Origin: CAZYTX01 sp964650485 | Lineage (GTDB): Bacteria; RBG-13-61-14; DATKZS01 | Assembly (NCBI GenBank): GCA_964650485.1 | Contig: CAZYTX010000010.1 | Coordinates: 21,680-85,679 of the forward strand | DNA length: 64,000 bases | Direction of reading: 5' to 3' | Part shown: positions 26,898 through 34,765 of the stretch, one piece after another | Position numbering within the stretch: position 1 is the first letter of the stretch | Layout: each line of letters starts with the position of its first letter | Position numbers and translations under genes: made by a program | Notes under the pieces: model-generated | The model's input: the letters and a program-made list of their open reading frames with translations, nothing else | Told to the model about the DNA's origin: nothing | Databases searched by the model: none

Positions 26898-27248
26898 ATG
26901 AGACGTTTCGACAGACACAAGATGCGTAACTTGCGGTTATCTAAGGGCTATTCATTGGGGGTAATGGCAAGGCTCTTAAGGCTTAAAACCGGGCATGCCA
27001 TAAGCAGGACGGCCATATCAAACTGGGAGACCGGTAAGAGCCGGCCTTCCATGGAATCCGTGCTTGCCATAAGCGAGCTCTACGATGTGCCGGTTGACTA
27101 TTTTTTTGAGCCCAAATCTAACTATTTGTTAGAGGCTTTGGCTGCAATGAGTCTCTACAATCAATCCGGGAAAAAGGATGCTGATTTAAATCTGCGCAAG
27201 CTGCTGGAGCAAGATCAAGACAGGTCAGCCCCTGCCCGGAAAAGTTGA
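26898..27248 (+). CDS. XRE-family DNA-binding protein
   Basis: A protein of 116 aa. Residues about 9-68 form a Cro/CI-type helix-turn-helix with a longer than usual loop (SLGVMARLLRLKTGHAISRT, then ISNWETGKSRPSMESVLAIS). The remaining 45 residues are polar and probably flexible. It has a strong AAAGGAGGG ribosome site. It is divergent from the S24 repressor and shares its promoter region, so the pair resembles a phage cI/cro-like switch. No phage structural genes are present. The next gene, 46 bases downstream, encodes a sigma-region-4-like protein and is probably co-transcribed. Confidence 0.82.
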   Translation: MRRFDRHKMRNLRLSKGYSLGVMARLLRLKTGHAISRTAISNWETGKSRPSMESVLAISELYDVPVDYFFEPKSNYLLEALAAMSLYNQSGKKDADLNLRKLLEQDQDRSAPARKS

Positions 27249-27294
27249 CGCGCCCTTTCAATAAGGAGCAACGCCCGAATAAAGGAGGGTAAGA

Positions 27295-27684
27295 ATGTTC
27301 TGTCAAACCTGTCCCTCAAGAGACCGTTGCACCATGTTATGCCCCGAGCTTGAGCGGCATCTTCGCAGCCTGGAAGGATACCAGAGAGAATTGCCCCTCT
27401 CTTCCTACAAGTTATGCAAGGTCGCCGACATGTCCGGGCTCACCCTGGCTGATCTCCAACCTGAAAACCGCTGGATGTGGGAGGATATTTCCGAGCACGT
27501 CTTCAAAATCCCGCCCCGCTATATGACACCATTCCTTCTGCATTTTTACCAGGAAATGACCGTGGCCGAGGTGGCAAAGGCACTGAAGATGCACAGGATC
27601 ACGGTCCACCGACTGCTGATAAAGGCCCTGATACTTTTAAAGCGCGAGCTCCCCGAGCGCAACAAGGAATTAAATAATGACTAA
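27295..27684 (+). CDS. Sigma-region-4-like HTH protein with N-terminal Cys cluster
   Basis: A protein of 129 aa. It begins with four closely spaced cysteines (CQTCPSRDRCTMLC), a possible metal or redox site. Residues about 85-120 form a helix-turn-helix like sigma-70 region 4 (EMTVAEVAKALKMHRITVHR). No sigma region 2 is present, so it cannot be a full sigma factor; it may be a transcription activator of phage type or a sigma-like accessory factor. It has an AAAGGAGGG ribosome site and follows the XRE gene. It ends 11 bases before the convergent anti-sigma gene. Confidence 0.65.
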   Translation: MFCQTCPSRDRCTMLCPELERHLRSLEGYQRELPLSSYKLCKVADMSGLTLADLQPENRWMWEDISEHVFKIPPRYMTPFLLHFYQEMTVAEVAKALKMHRITVHRLLIKALILLKRELPERNKELNND

Positions 27685-27695
27685 TTCATTGATTA

Positions 27696-29009
27696 TTATT
27701 CATTTTTCGGACAGACCGCCCGGTGCCATCTCTTCAGGTGCCTCTCGCGCGAGCCCTTTCCAGTGCTGTTGTAACACTGGGCCGCGCCTTCCACCGCCCT
27801 CTCCAGAACCTCGGTGCACCGGACCTCCTCTTTGTCCTCTTTTGAGGCCGGTCTTATCAGGTCCAGGAGACCCACATTACCGGATGGCGCGGAGTAGCCC
27901 AGCATGTAGAGCGCTTTTTCATATATCTCCAGCGCCTTCTTACACCGGCCATTTTCCTTGAGTGCTTCCGCCTTTTTTACGAGCTCCTCGATGTCCTGTT
28001 CTTGACGCGTGCTTTCAGGGAAGGCCGAGGTGTCCCTGACCTCGGATGGAAGGTCTAAACCCTCGCGAGCTTTATCTTTTTTGGACCCCTTTTTTTCAGC
28101 ACTCTTTTTTGCAGGAGCTCCCGGCGCCCATGCGAACTCTTCCGTCTCCCTTTCAGGCTCCCCTTCCGGGCCTTTTCCAGCCGCCTCTTCATTGGCAGTG
28201 GCCCCTTGAGCAGCACCTGTCTTTGCTATGGCTTCGGCAGGCATGCCCGTGTCCCCGGCGCCTCCCCCGGCCAGCTCCAGAGTGCGATAGTCAAGGGATA
28301 CGGAAGCCGGTGGCTGCAAAGGCTCAGTGGTCATGCCGGACGATTCCGCGGCAATACCTGTACGGCTCCAGGTTGCGCCGCCTGCTTCTCCGCCGAGCTC
28401 TGGAATCCTAAGGTAATTCTTGGCCTCGGCTTCCAGGTCAGCATCCTCCTCCAGCTCCCACAGCATGGGAGGGACCTCGCCCATCTCCTGCCTGATCTCG
28501 TACTCGTATTTGTAATCCCGCTCATCCTTGGGCTTCACCTGGTCTCTCGCCTCTCCTCGCTTTGCGGAGCGGCCGGCTCGCCCGGCCTTTTCCCTCTCGG
28601 CTTCCTTGTCGGCAGGCATTCTGGACAAGGCGTACTCCTCGATAGCCGGTCCCCCTTTCTCTGACATCTCCTGTGGTGGCCGTCTCTGGGAGGACATTAC
28701 CACCACCACCGATGCAACGATCACGGCTAAAGCCGCCGTTGCAAGGCCCGGCTTCATGAGCACGCTCCAGGCCGAGCGCTTCTTACCCGCCACCTCCTCT
28801 GCCCGTGCTTTTATCTTTGCGTCAAGGTGTGCAGGATGCTGCGGGTCTGCGAGCCGCCTGGCGGCGGCCAGGGTCTTCATGATCTCGTTGTACTCGCGTG
28901 TGCAGTACGGGCACTCTTCCAGGTGCGCTCTTGCCTTTTTCTCTTCCCCGGGGGACAGCTCGCCGTATGCGAGGTCAACCAGCAGCTTTTTACATTTATC
29001 GCATTCCAT
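27696..29009 (-). CDS. Membrane-anchored zinc-finger anti-sigma factor
   Basis: A protein of 437 aa. The N-terminus carries a ZAS/zf-HC2 module (CDKCKKLL, then HLEECPYC) that binds ECF sigma factors, followed by one membrane helix (about residues 87-106, VLMKPGLATAALAVIVASVV). The periplasmic part is long: a Glu/Ala/Gly-rich low-complexity region (about 110-330) and a helical C-terminal section (about 335-437) with a TPR-like pattern (KALEIYEKALYMLG). It follows the ECF sigma gene by three bases. The large outer domain is presumably the stress sensor. No protease cleavage site can be named. Confidence 0.82.
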   Translation of the reverse strand: MECDKCKKLLVDLAYGELSPGEEKKARAHLEECPYCTREYNEIMKTLAAARRLADPQHPAHLDAKIKARAEEVAGKKRSAWSVLMKPGLATAALAVIVASVVVVMSSQRRPPQEMSEKGGPAIEEYALSRMPADKEAEREKAGRAGRSAKRGEARDQVKPKDERDYKYEYEIRQEMGEVPPMLWELEEDADLEAEAKNYLRIPELGGEAGGATWSRTGIAAESSGMTTEPLQPPASVSLDYRTLELAGGGAGDTGMPAEAIAKTGAAQGATANEEAAGKGPEGEPERETEEFAWAPGAPAKKSAEKKGSKKDKAREGLDLPSEVRDTSAFPESTRQEQDIEELVKKAEALKENGRCKKALEIYEKALYMLGYSAPSGNVGLLDLIRPASKEDKEEVRCTEVLERAVEGAAQCYNSTGKGSRERHLKRWHRAVCPKNE

Positions 29010-29012
29010 GGC

Positions 29013-29627
29013 TTATTCCCCGTCCATCATGCCGGCCTCTTTAAGGGCGTCCTTTATATGGCCCAGCGCGTAATACATCCTCGTCTTTACAGTGTTCACG
29101 GGTGCGCGGGTGATCTTTGCCACCTCCTTTATTGAAAGCCCGGCGCGCTCTCTCAGGAGGAACACCTCCCTCTGCTCATCGGCCAGGCCGGCGACGGCCT
29201 TCTCGATCACTTCCGTCATCTGCCTTGCTCTCATGTCCTCTTCCGGGTCCGGGCCCGGCGACGCCTGCATGTCAATGCGCGCCTCGGCGCTGTCAGGGTT
29301 GGCCGGCGCGTCCAGGGACGCGGCCTCGCGAAGAGCGCGCTTTCTCGCCTGGTCAATGACAGCGTTCCTGGCTATGGTGAAAAGCCACGAGGAGAAGCCC
29401 GCCCCGGGCCTGTACTTTTTGGCGTTCTTTATCACCTTCAGGAACACCTCCTGGTAGGCGTCCTCGGCCGCATGGGCGCTTCCGGTCATCCTCACAAGAA
29501 AGCCGAAGAGCCTGGGCCCGTGTCTTTTCACCAGCTCTTCCATGGCGCCTGCATCGCCCTTCTGGAAACGAGCCATGAGCTCGTGGTCGGAGCACCCGCC
29601 TCCCTGGCTGTCAACCGTGCTTTTCAT
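29013..29627 (-). CDS. ECF-type RNA polymerase sigma factor
   Basis: A protein of 204 aa with region 2 (DAYQEVFLKVIKNAKKYRPG, FSSWLFTIARNAVIDQARKR) and region 4 (LADEQREVFLLRERAGLSIK, EVAKITRAPVNTVKTRMYYA), joined by a linker of about 50 residues. It is the RpoE-like ECF class that works with a cognate anti-sigma factor, here encoded immediately downstream. It probably directs genes of envelope stress. A self-regulated ECF-type promoter can be seen just before the ATG. Confidence 0.92.
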   Translation of the reverse strand: MKSTVDSQGGGCSDHELMARFQKGDAGAMEELVKRHGPRLFGFLVRMTGSAHAAEDAYQEVFLKVIKNAKKYRPGAGFSSWLFTIARNAVIDQARKRALREAASLDAPANPDSAEARIDMQASPGPDPEEDMRARQMTEVIEKAVAGLADEQREVFLLRERAGLSIKEVAKITRAPVNTVKTRMYYALGHIKDALKEAGMMDGE

Positions 29628-29633
29628 CTATTA

Positions 29634-29658
29634 TAACGGACCGGAAAGCAAAAGGTTC
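29634..29658 (-). promoter_or_regulatory. ECF-type autoregulatory promoter candidate
   Basis: On the minus strand GAAC (29658-29655) is followed after 16 bases by CGTTA (29638-29634), matching the GAAC-N16-CGT pattern of many ECF promoters. A TATAAT also lies at 29635-29630, but it is only two bases from the ATG at 29627. The ECF reading would give a leaderless or nearly leaderless mRNA. Confidence 0.45.
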
Positions 29659-29697
29659 TTAGAGCAGGATACAACAGCCGGCTCTCTCGCACCAGTA

Positions 29698-31470
29698 TTA
29701 TCGCTTGAATTCGAGCAGCATGCTGTCGGTGTCCGGAATCCTGTAGAACACCTCGAAGCGGTCGGGATACCCCTTTACCGCGGGCACGAAGTACTTGGGG
29801 ACCTCGGCGTAGGCCTCGTCCAGCATAACGTAGCTTATGTTCTTGTCCTCCAGGTTTTTTACAAAGTCCCCGGGATCGGAGTAGTAGGGGCCTCCCACCG
29901 CGGGCCGGTCGCTCACCAGGGCCACCAGGGACGCCTTGCGCGCGAACACCACCTCGCCCGGCTCCGTGTGGCCCCGAAGGTAAACAGACATCTGGACCAT
30001 GCGGGCCATGGGCTTGTTCTTGGGCACCACCTTGAAGTAGTCGTTCAGCTTCAATCCTTTGGCCTGGCGCAGGGTTTCTGCAAACCTCATATCTCTGATG
30101 CTCTGGCGGAGGTTCCACTGAAGTGCGGCCCCTCCGATCAGCGCCAGTATCACCCCGGTTGCCACGGGCAGCCTGAAAAGAGACATTACCGAAGAAGCTC
30201 TCTTGCCGGAGGGTTTGCTCCCGGGCCCCGGCCTGTATACAAATCTTTTCAGGGGAGACGTAACAAAAGCCACTCCCTTGACCATCCCCTCGACCCCTTT
30301 TAGAAAGTAATAGATCAAGAACGGGTACAAGGGGATAAGGAAGCGGGGAGGGTGGAAGGACCACACCATGATAAGGGCCCAGTAAGAGAACATGAAGAAC
30401 TCGGGCGCGCCGCGCTTTCTATACATAACCAGGCCGAGCCCGAGCGCGCATACGCCCAGGATCACCAGCCCGGACATCTCTGGAGAGGGGCCGGCAAGCT
30501 GAGGAGGCCAGGGAAGGTGATCGTAAAGTGTCCTGGTATAGGCGCCCCCGTTCTCCACCATCCGCTCCAGGATGCCCTGGAGGCCTATCATGGGAGAGTC
30601 GAGGTTGCGGGGGTCGCTGCGCAGGAACTCGCCAAAGTATACGTCTCCCTCTCCCTCGGTGAGGATCTTGCATCGCAGCTTCCAAGCGGCCGCGGCAACG
30701 GCAAAGGGGATGAACACCCCCGCGGCCATGAGGGCGTTCGCCTTCAGCCTTTTCCTGACCGGCGGTATGAACAATGCGCCGGCAAACAGGGCCGGCATGA
30801 CCGTGATCCCGGCCGAGCGGGTGAAGTACGAGATGATCATGAATACAACAGCCAGTGCGAACCAGGCGTTCTTCACCCCGCCCCTGGCAAAAGCCTTTTC
30901 GGCAAACAGGAAGGTAAGACACACAAAGGCTGTAAAAGGTATCTCCGAGAGCACGTGTATGGAGTAGTAGAGCGTGAAAGGCATGCTGCCCACCCACAGT
31001 GCCGTGATGAACCCGATCAGCCGGTCGCCCCGCCCGGCCCACAACAGCCCGATCGCCCCCGCGGAAAGGGCCCCGCATAAAGCTATCATGATCTGCATGG
31101 CCAGTATGTTTTCGCCGGAAAAAAGGATCACCCCGGCCAGCATCAAAGGGAAGAAGGGCGGATACTTGGTGTGGGGGTCCGCAGGATAGGTGTAGATGCT
31201 GGTGAAGCCCTGGCCCTGCACCAGGGACTTGGCAAGCGAGATATACACGGCGTTGTCGCCGCCCTGGAAGAGGAATGCGCCGCTGACCATGCTCAAGAAA
31301 AGTGCCAGTGAGAATGCCGCAGCTATAAAAATGTAGATTTCCCGTTTTGTTATAAAGGAGACCGCACCTCTTCCTGTCTGGAGGAAGGAAGCTGGTCCTG
31401 CATCGCTTTTTCTCTCCTCTCCACCCTTGGATTTTCGGCCTTCCTTCTTATTTCTCTTTTTCTTGGACAT
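29698..31470 (-). CDS. PMT/ArnT-like GT-C glycosyltransferase
   Basis: A protein of 590 aa with about ten membrane helices after a strongly basic cytoplasmic tail (KKKRNKKEGRKSKGGEERK). The first loop has the GT-C/PMT pattern GGDNAVYISLAKSLVQGQGF with its Asp, followed by HTKYPPFFPLMLA. The helical core is followed by a soluble C-terminal domain (about 440-590). PMT-2 family members transfer sugars from polyprenyl carriers to lipid or protein. ATG 31470 is preferred to an upstream in-frame TTG (31530), but its ribosome site is weak. The phosphodiesterase-like gene lies upstream on the same strand, 174 bases away. Confidence 0.72.
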   Translation of the reverse strand: MSKKKRNKKEGRKSKGGEERKSDAGPASFLQTGRGAVSFITKREIYIFIAAAFSLALFLSMVSGAFLFQGGDNAVYISLAKSLVQGQGFTSIYTYPADPHTKYPPFFPLMLAGVILFSGENILAMQIMIALCGALSAGAIGLLWAGRGDRLIGFITALWVGSMPFTLYYSIHVLSEIPFTAFVCLTFLFAEKAFARGGVKNAWFALAVVFMIISYFTRSAGITVMPALFAGALFIPPVRKRLKANALMAAGVFIPFAVAAAAWKLRCKILTEGEGDVYFGEFLRSDPRNLDSPMIGLQGILERMVENGGAYTRTLYDHLPWPPQLAGPSPEMSGLVILGVCALGLGLVMYRKRGAPEFFMFSYWALIMVWSFHPPRFLIPLYPFLIYYFLKGVEGMVKGVAFVTSPLKRFVYRPGPGSKPSGKRASSVMSLFRLPVATGVILALIGGAALQWNLRQSIRDMRFAETLRQAKGLKLNDYFKVVPKNKPMARMVQMSVYLRGHTEPGEVVFARKASLVALVSDRPAVGGPYYSDPGDFVKNLEDKNISYVMLDEAYAEVPKYFVPAVKGYPDRFEVFYRIPDTDSMLLEFKR

Positions 31471-31644
31471 AGAAGAAAAACTTGCCCGGCGCTCATCCCT
31501 CTGTTTAAATGATAAGGCTATGCAAGTCAAGCATGGACAGGTCCGCGAAAACAGGATAAAGACGCCGGAGACGCAAACGCCGCTTCCGCGGGTTTATGCT
31601 CCGTCCCGCGGCTGTCAAGGGTCGCTTCACTCGTGTTTTTCCGG

Positions 31645-33771
31645 CTACTGCAAATAGCCCAGGGCTTTCATCCTGTCCTTTATTTCCCGGTTGAACCTGG
31701 ACCGGACCGGCGCATCTCCTTTAAAGTGGTCGGCCAGGTACTCGTAACGCGGTATGGTTACCATTTGATGTGACTCGGCCCACCCGGGCCTGATTATGTC
31801 CCGCAAGACCCTGCCTTCTATGGAGGTTGCCACCGGGTAATCCATTAAATACATGACCGTGGGCATGATGTCGTATATGCGTGCCTGGCTGGTGTAGTGG
31901 TCTTCCTTAATGGCGGGTCCGGCTGCGATAAATATTCCGGGAGAATGCCATCGGTGGTGCCCGCGAGGGCCGCCATCCCTTACCTGCATGAAATCCACGG
32001 GGTAATGTCCGTGGTCCGAGGCCACTATATAGGTTGCGTCCGGTCCGGCCTTCTGCATGTACTCGCCCACCATCTCATCCACCAGCCGGTAGTAGCCCTC
32101 CAGTATCTTGCCGTATTTTCGGGCTTTTTCAGGGTCTACGCGCGGGAAGATGGCCGGGTCCTCCCAGTGCCAGTACATGTGCTCCGCCACATCCGTTCCC
32201 TGGTAATAGATCAACCACAGATCGGGGTTCCTGCGGCCCCACAAGTGCTTTATGCTGCGGTGCAGGGACATGTCCCTTGCATAGTAGAATTTGAGGTGGC
32301 TGAGCCTCTCCGTTTTATCCACCCGGTCAATGTTCTTGAACCTCTTCCACGTGGCATCGTCAAGTTGAGGGATGAACCTGGTAAGCTCGTCCTTGGTGAT
32401 ATTCTCCACATTCTTGAACCGCGACCGGATACTTTCCAGAAGGTCGGAAGGGTAGGTGTAATATTCTTCGTAAGCCTGCAAAACCTCATCTTCGGTCGGC
32501 ATCCAATCCTTGTCCTTCATTATTTTCAAGGCTGCGTCGTTTGCATGGTCGCTTATAACGAAGCCGTCCACCTTCTCCGCCGGCCAGGACGCCCACCAGC
32601 CCGCTACTCCCACCGAGTCGTCCCCGTAATCCGAGACCACGTTCCAGATGGCCGGCACTTTGCGAAGCGAACTGGAGGCTAGCACTTTGCCGTCGGTCCC
32701 GGGAGCCTTCATGAAAAAAGTCGTGATACCGTGCCGCGACGGTCTCTCCCCGGTGGCCACCGAGGTCCATATCACCGGAGAGTTAGCAGGGCTCAGGTTC
32801 GCAAGGTGGCCGTACGAGCCCCGCTTCATCAACCGGCTTAAGTTTGGAAGCTGGTTGTCCTGCTCGCTTATATTTGAGAAGTCGTAGCCGCCCTCCGGAA
32901 GTCCGCGGATCTCTCCCGGTACCAGGGAAAGCCCGCGTACCTGAAACCTCTGAGACTCAAGGGGAAGGGAATCGGGGGGGCCAGGGATGGATTTCGGACT
33001 AACCTTTGCCTGATACGGAAGGATTACCAAAGAGAACAGGCGGGCTGTGGTGGGAAGCTGGAACTCGATACTTACCTCGCTCCACTCCTCCCCGAGCTCG
33101 AAGGTTCTCCACAAGGTCTCGTTGTTTCCGCTGTCACTTACCCCTTCCCCTCCGGGGAATTGGAAACGAACTGCCAGGGTCAGCTTCGATTTTGACACCA
33201 GCGAACGGGCCTCGGCTTCAAACAGGCCACGCTCACCGGAAATAGCGCTGCGCCTGAAGGTCCTGGAAACCCCCCAGACCTCCGGCATCTTCAACCGGTC
33301 CACGTCAAGGACGCCCCCGCTGAAATGAGCCCTGCCGCCTCCGGAATGAGAAAGCTCCTTGCCGGTAAGGTACTCGAGCGGAGATGTGCTCAGGTCAAGG
33401 GGCCGGGACCACCTCACCCACGGATACTCCTTGCCGTGGATCATGGGTGTGACCACCCTCCAGGCAAGACCGTCCAGCCCTATTAACAGTACCGGCCTGG
33501 AAGAGCTTTTATCTTCTCCCCCACCAGCCTGGAAATTCAGGGCGGACCGGGAAAAATAAAGGCAAACTCCAATCAAAACAGCCGCCAAAAAAGATACCGA
33601 AAGCGTTATGTATGCGGCCCTCTTCCGGGAAGACCGCGGGACCTTACCCGCATCCTTGAGCGCGGACTTGACCTCGCCCGGAGTGAGACCCAGCTCCCGG
33701 GAAAGCTCCTTTACCGACTTTTTAGGAAAGCCCCGGACTATAGCCTTCTTCTTTTTGTTGGAAACGCTCAT
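31645..33771 (-). CDS. Membrane-anchored alkaline-phosphatase-superfamily phosphodiesterase
   Basis: A protein of 708 aa. Residues about 16-42 look like a small helical IF2_N-like motif (KSVKELSRELGLTPGEVKSA), then a membrane helix (about 52-72). The catalytic core shows the metal Asp in LIGLDGLAW (about 100), the nucleophile region SPVIWTSVATG (Thr about 336), GTDVAEHMYW, ASDHGHYP and HHRWHSPG. This is the type I phosphodiesterase/nucleotide pyrophosphatase fold, whose members cleave phosphodiesters or transfer phosphoglycerol-like groups. Between the metal Asp and the nucleophile lies an insertion of about 190 residues rich in beta strands, not typical of the core. It is probably active outside the cytoplasm. 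Substrate unknown; envelope glycan modification fits the neighbourhood. Confidence 0.75.
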   Translation of the reverse strand: MSVSNKKKKAIVRGFPKKSVKELSRELGLTPGEVKSALKDAGKVPRSSRKRAAYITLSVSFLAAVLIGVCLYFSRSALNFQAGGGEDKSSSRPVLLIGLDGLAWRVVTPMIHGKEYPWVRWSRPLDLSTSPLEYLTGKELSHSGGGRAHFSGGVLDVDRLKMPEVWGVSRTFRRSAISGERGLFEAEARSLVSKSKLTLAVRFQFPGGEGVSDSGNNETLWRTFELGEEWSEVSIEFQLPTTARLFSLVILPYQAKVSPKSIPGPPDSLPLESQRFQVRGLSLVPGEIRGLPEGGYDFSNISEQDNQLPNLSRLMKRGSYGHLANLSPANSPVIWTSVATGERPSRHGITTFFMKAPGTDGKVLASSSLRKVPAIWNVVSDYGDDSVGVAGWWASWPAEKVDGFVISDHANDAALKIMKDKDWMPTEDEVLQAYEEYYTYPSDLLESIRSRFKNVENITKDELTRFIPQLDDATWKRFKNIDRVDKTERLSHLKFYYARDMSLHRSIKHLWGRRNPDLWLIYYQGTDVAEHMYWHWEDPAIFPRVDPEKARKYGKILEGYYRLVDEMVGEYMQKAGPDATYIVASDHGHYPVDFMQVRDGGPRGHHRWHSPGIFIAAGPAIKEDHYTSQARIYDIMPTVMYLMDYPVATSIEGRVLRDIIRPGWAESHQMVTIPRYEYLADHFKGDAPVRSRFNREIKDRMKALGYLQ

Positions 33772-33912
33772 TCTTTAAGCTCCGAACTGTCTCTCTTGCA
33801 TCTTATGTTAGAGTGACAGAAATCTTCGATACCGGCAACCTTTTAACCTCCCAATACTAAGCAGAATATTTTCACCGCCTCCCTGCCGCGCGTGGCGGTG
33901 CAACAAAGCCTC

Positions 33913-33921
33913 TGGTATAAT
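33913..33921 (+). promoter_or_regulatory. Extended -10 promoter, leaderless start likely
   Basis: TGGTATAAT (33913-33921) is a perfect extended -10 element. The ATG of the methyltransferase lies only seven bases downstream, at 33929, with no Shine-Dalgarno sequence between. No good -35 box is seen, as allowed for extended -10 promoters. Confidence 0.5.
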
Positions 33922-33928
33922 TCCTCAC

Positions 33929-34765
33929 ATGGGAATCGTGCAAAGGATAAGGGGACTGCTCGGAAAAGCCGAGCCGGAGCAAAATAAAGAGGATTCTCCC
34001 GGGGCTGAGCTTTGGAGCCCCGAGCTCGGCCAGGACTACAAGGGCTTCTGGGAGGCCATGGCAAAGGACCGGGACAGCGCCTACATTGCGGTGGCAGGGA
34101 AGCCCTTCGGAGAGCCGGCCACAGAGGAGACCCTGTCCGAGCACGGAAAGGAGACCGCCGGCATCATCGCGGACCGGCTCGGGATCGCCGGGTCGGACCG
34201 GGTGCTGGAAGTGGGAGTGGGAGTGGGCAGGATCGCGGAGCACCTGGCGCCCGTGTGCCGGAGCTTCGCCGGTGTGGACGTGTCCGCGAACATGGTCCGC
34301 TTTGCAAAGGAGCGGCTGGCCCGCTTTGATAATGTCAGCCTCCTGGCCCATCCGGGGAGCGACCTCTCCCCTTTCCGGGAGGCCTCGTTTGACAAGGCCG
34401 TCTTCCAGGTGGTGCTGATCCACCTGGACAGGGAGGACGCCTTCCATTACATGCGCGAGACCTTCAGGGTGCTTTCCCCTGGCGGACTTGCCTGGTTCCA
34501 GTTCTACAACCTGCTGCACCCCGGTGGATTCAAGGAGTTCGAGTTCGCGGTGGACTACATGGTCGAGAGGGGGGCCAAGACCCGTGGCAGGGTGCACTGC
34601 TACACAGCGGCCGAGGTCCGCTTCCTGGTCCGGGCCGCGGGTTTTCACCTCAGGGAAGACCTCTCCTGCCTTTCCGAGGTCGAGCAGGAGTTTCCATTCA
34701 AGATACCGGACACGGACTGGGAGTACTACCTTATTGCGGTGGGAGAGAAGCCCGCTGATGACTGA
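33929..34765 (+). CDS. Class I SAM-dependent methyltransferase
   Basis: A protein of 278 aa. SAM motif I is VLEVGVGVGRIAEHL (about residues 92-106), followed by GVDVSANMVRFAKERL and the motif IV/V region FDKAVFQVVLIHLDREDA and ETFRVLSPGGLAWFQ. These are the marks of a Rossmann-fold small-molecule or sugar methyltransferase. It overlaps the following GT2 gene by eight bases, so methylation of a glycan made by the GT2/GT4 pair is a reasonable inference. It is the first gene of a five-gene overlapping run up to 38935. Confidence 0.87.
   Translation: MGIVQRIRGLLGKAEPEQNKEDSPGAELWSPELGQDYKGFWEAMAKDRDSAYIAVAGKPFGEPATEETLSEHGKETAGIIADRLGIAGSDRVLEVGVGVGRIAEHLAPVCRSFAGVDVSANMVRFAKERLARFDNVSLLAHPGSDLSPFREASFDKAVFQVVLIHLDREDAFHYMRETFRVLSPGGLAWFQFYNLLHPGGFKEFEFAVDYMVERGAKTRGRVHCYTAAEVRFLVRAAGFHLREDLSCLSEVEQEFPFKIPDTDWEYYLIAVGEKPADD

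Noticed and set aside
25915..27684. Intact prophage
   Set aside because: Only regulator-like genes are seen. There is no integrase, terminase, capsid or tail gene, and the flanks are ordinary chromosomal genes.
29630..29635. Sigma70 -10 box for the ECF sigma gene
   Set aside because: TATAAT is only two bases from the ATG and no -35 box lies at the correct distance, so the ECF-type reading fits better.
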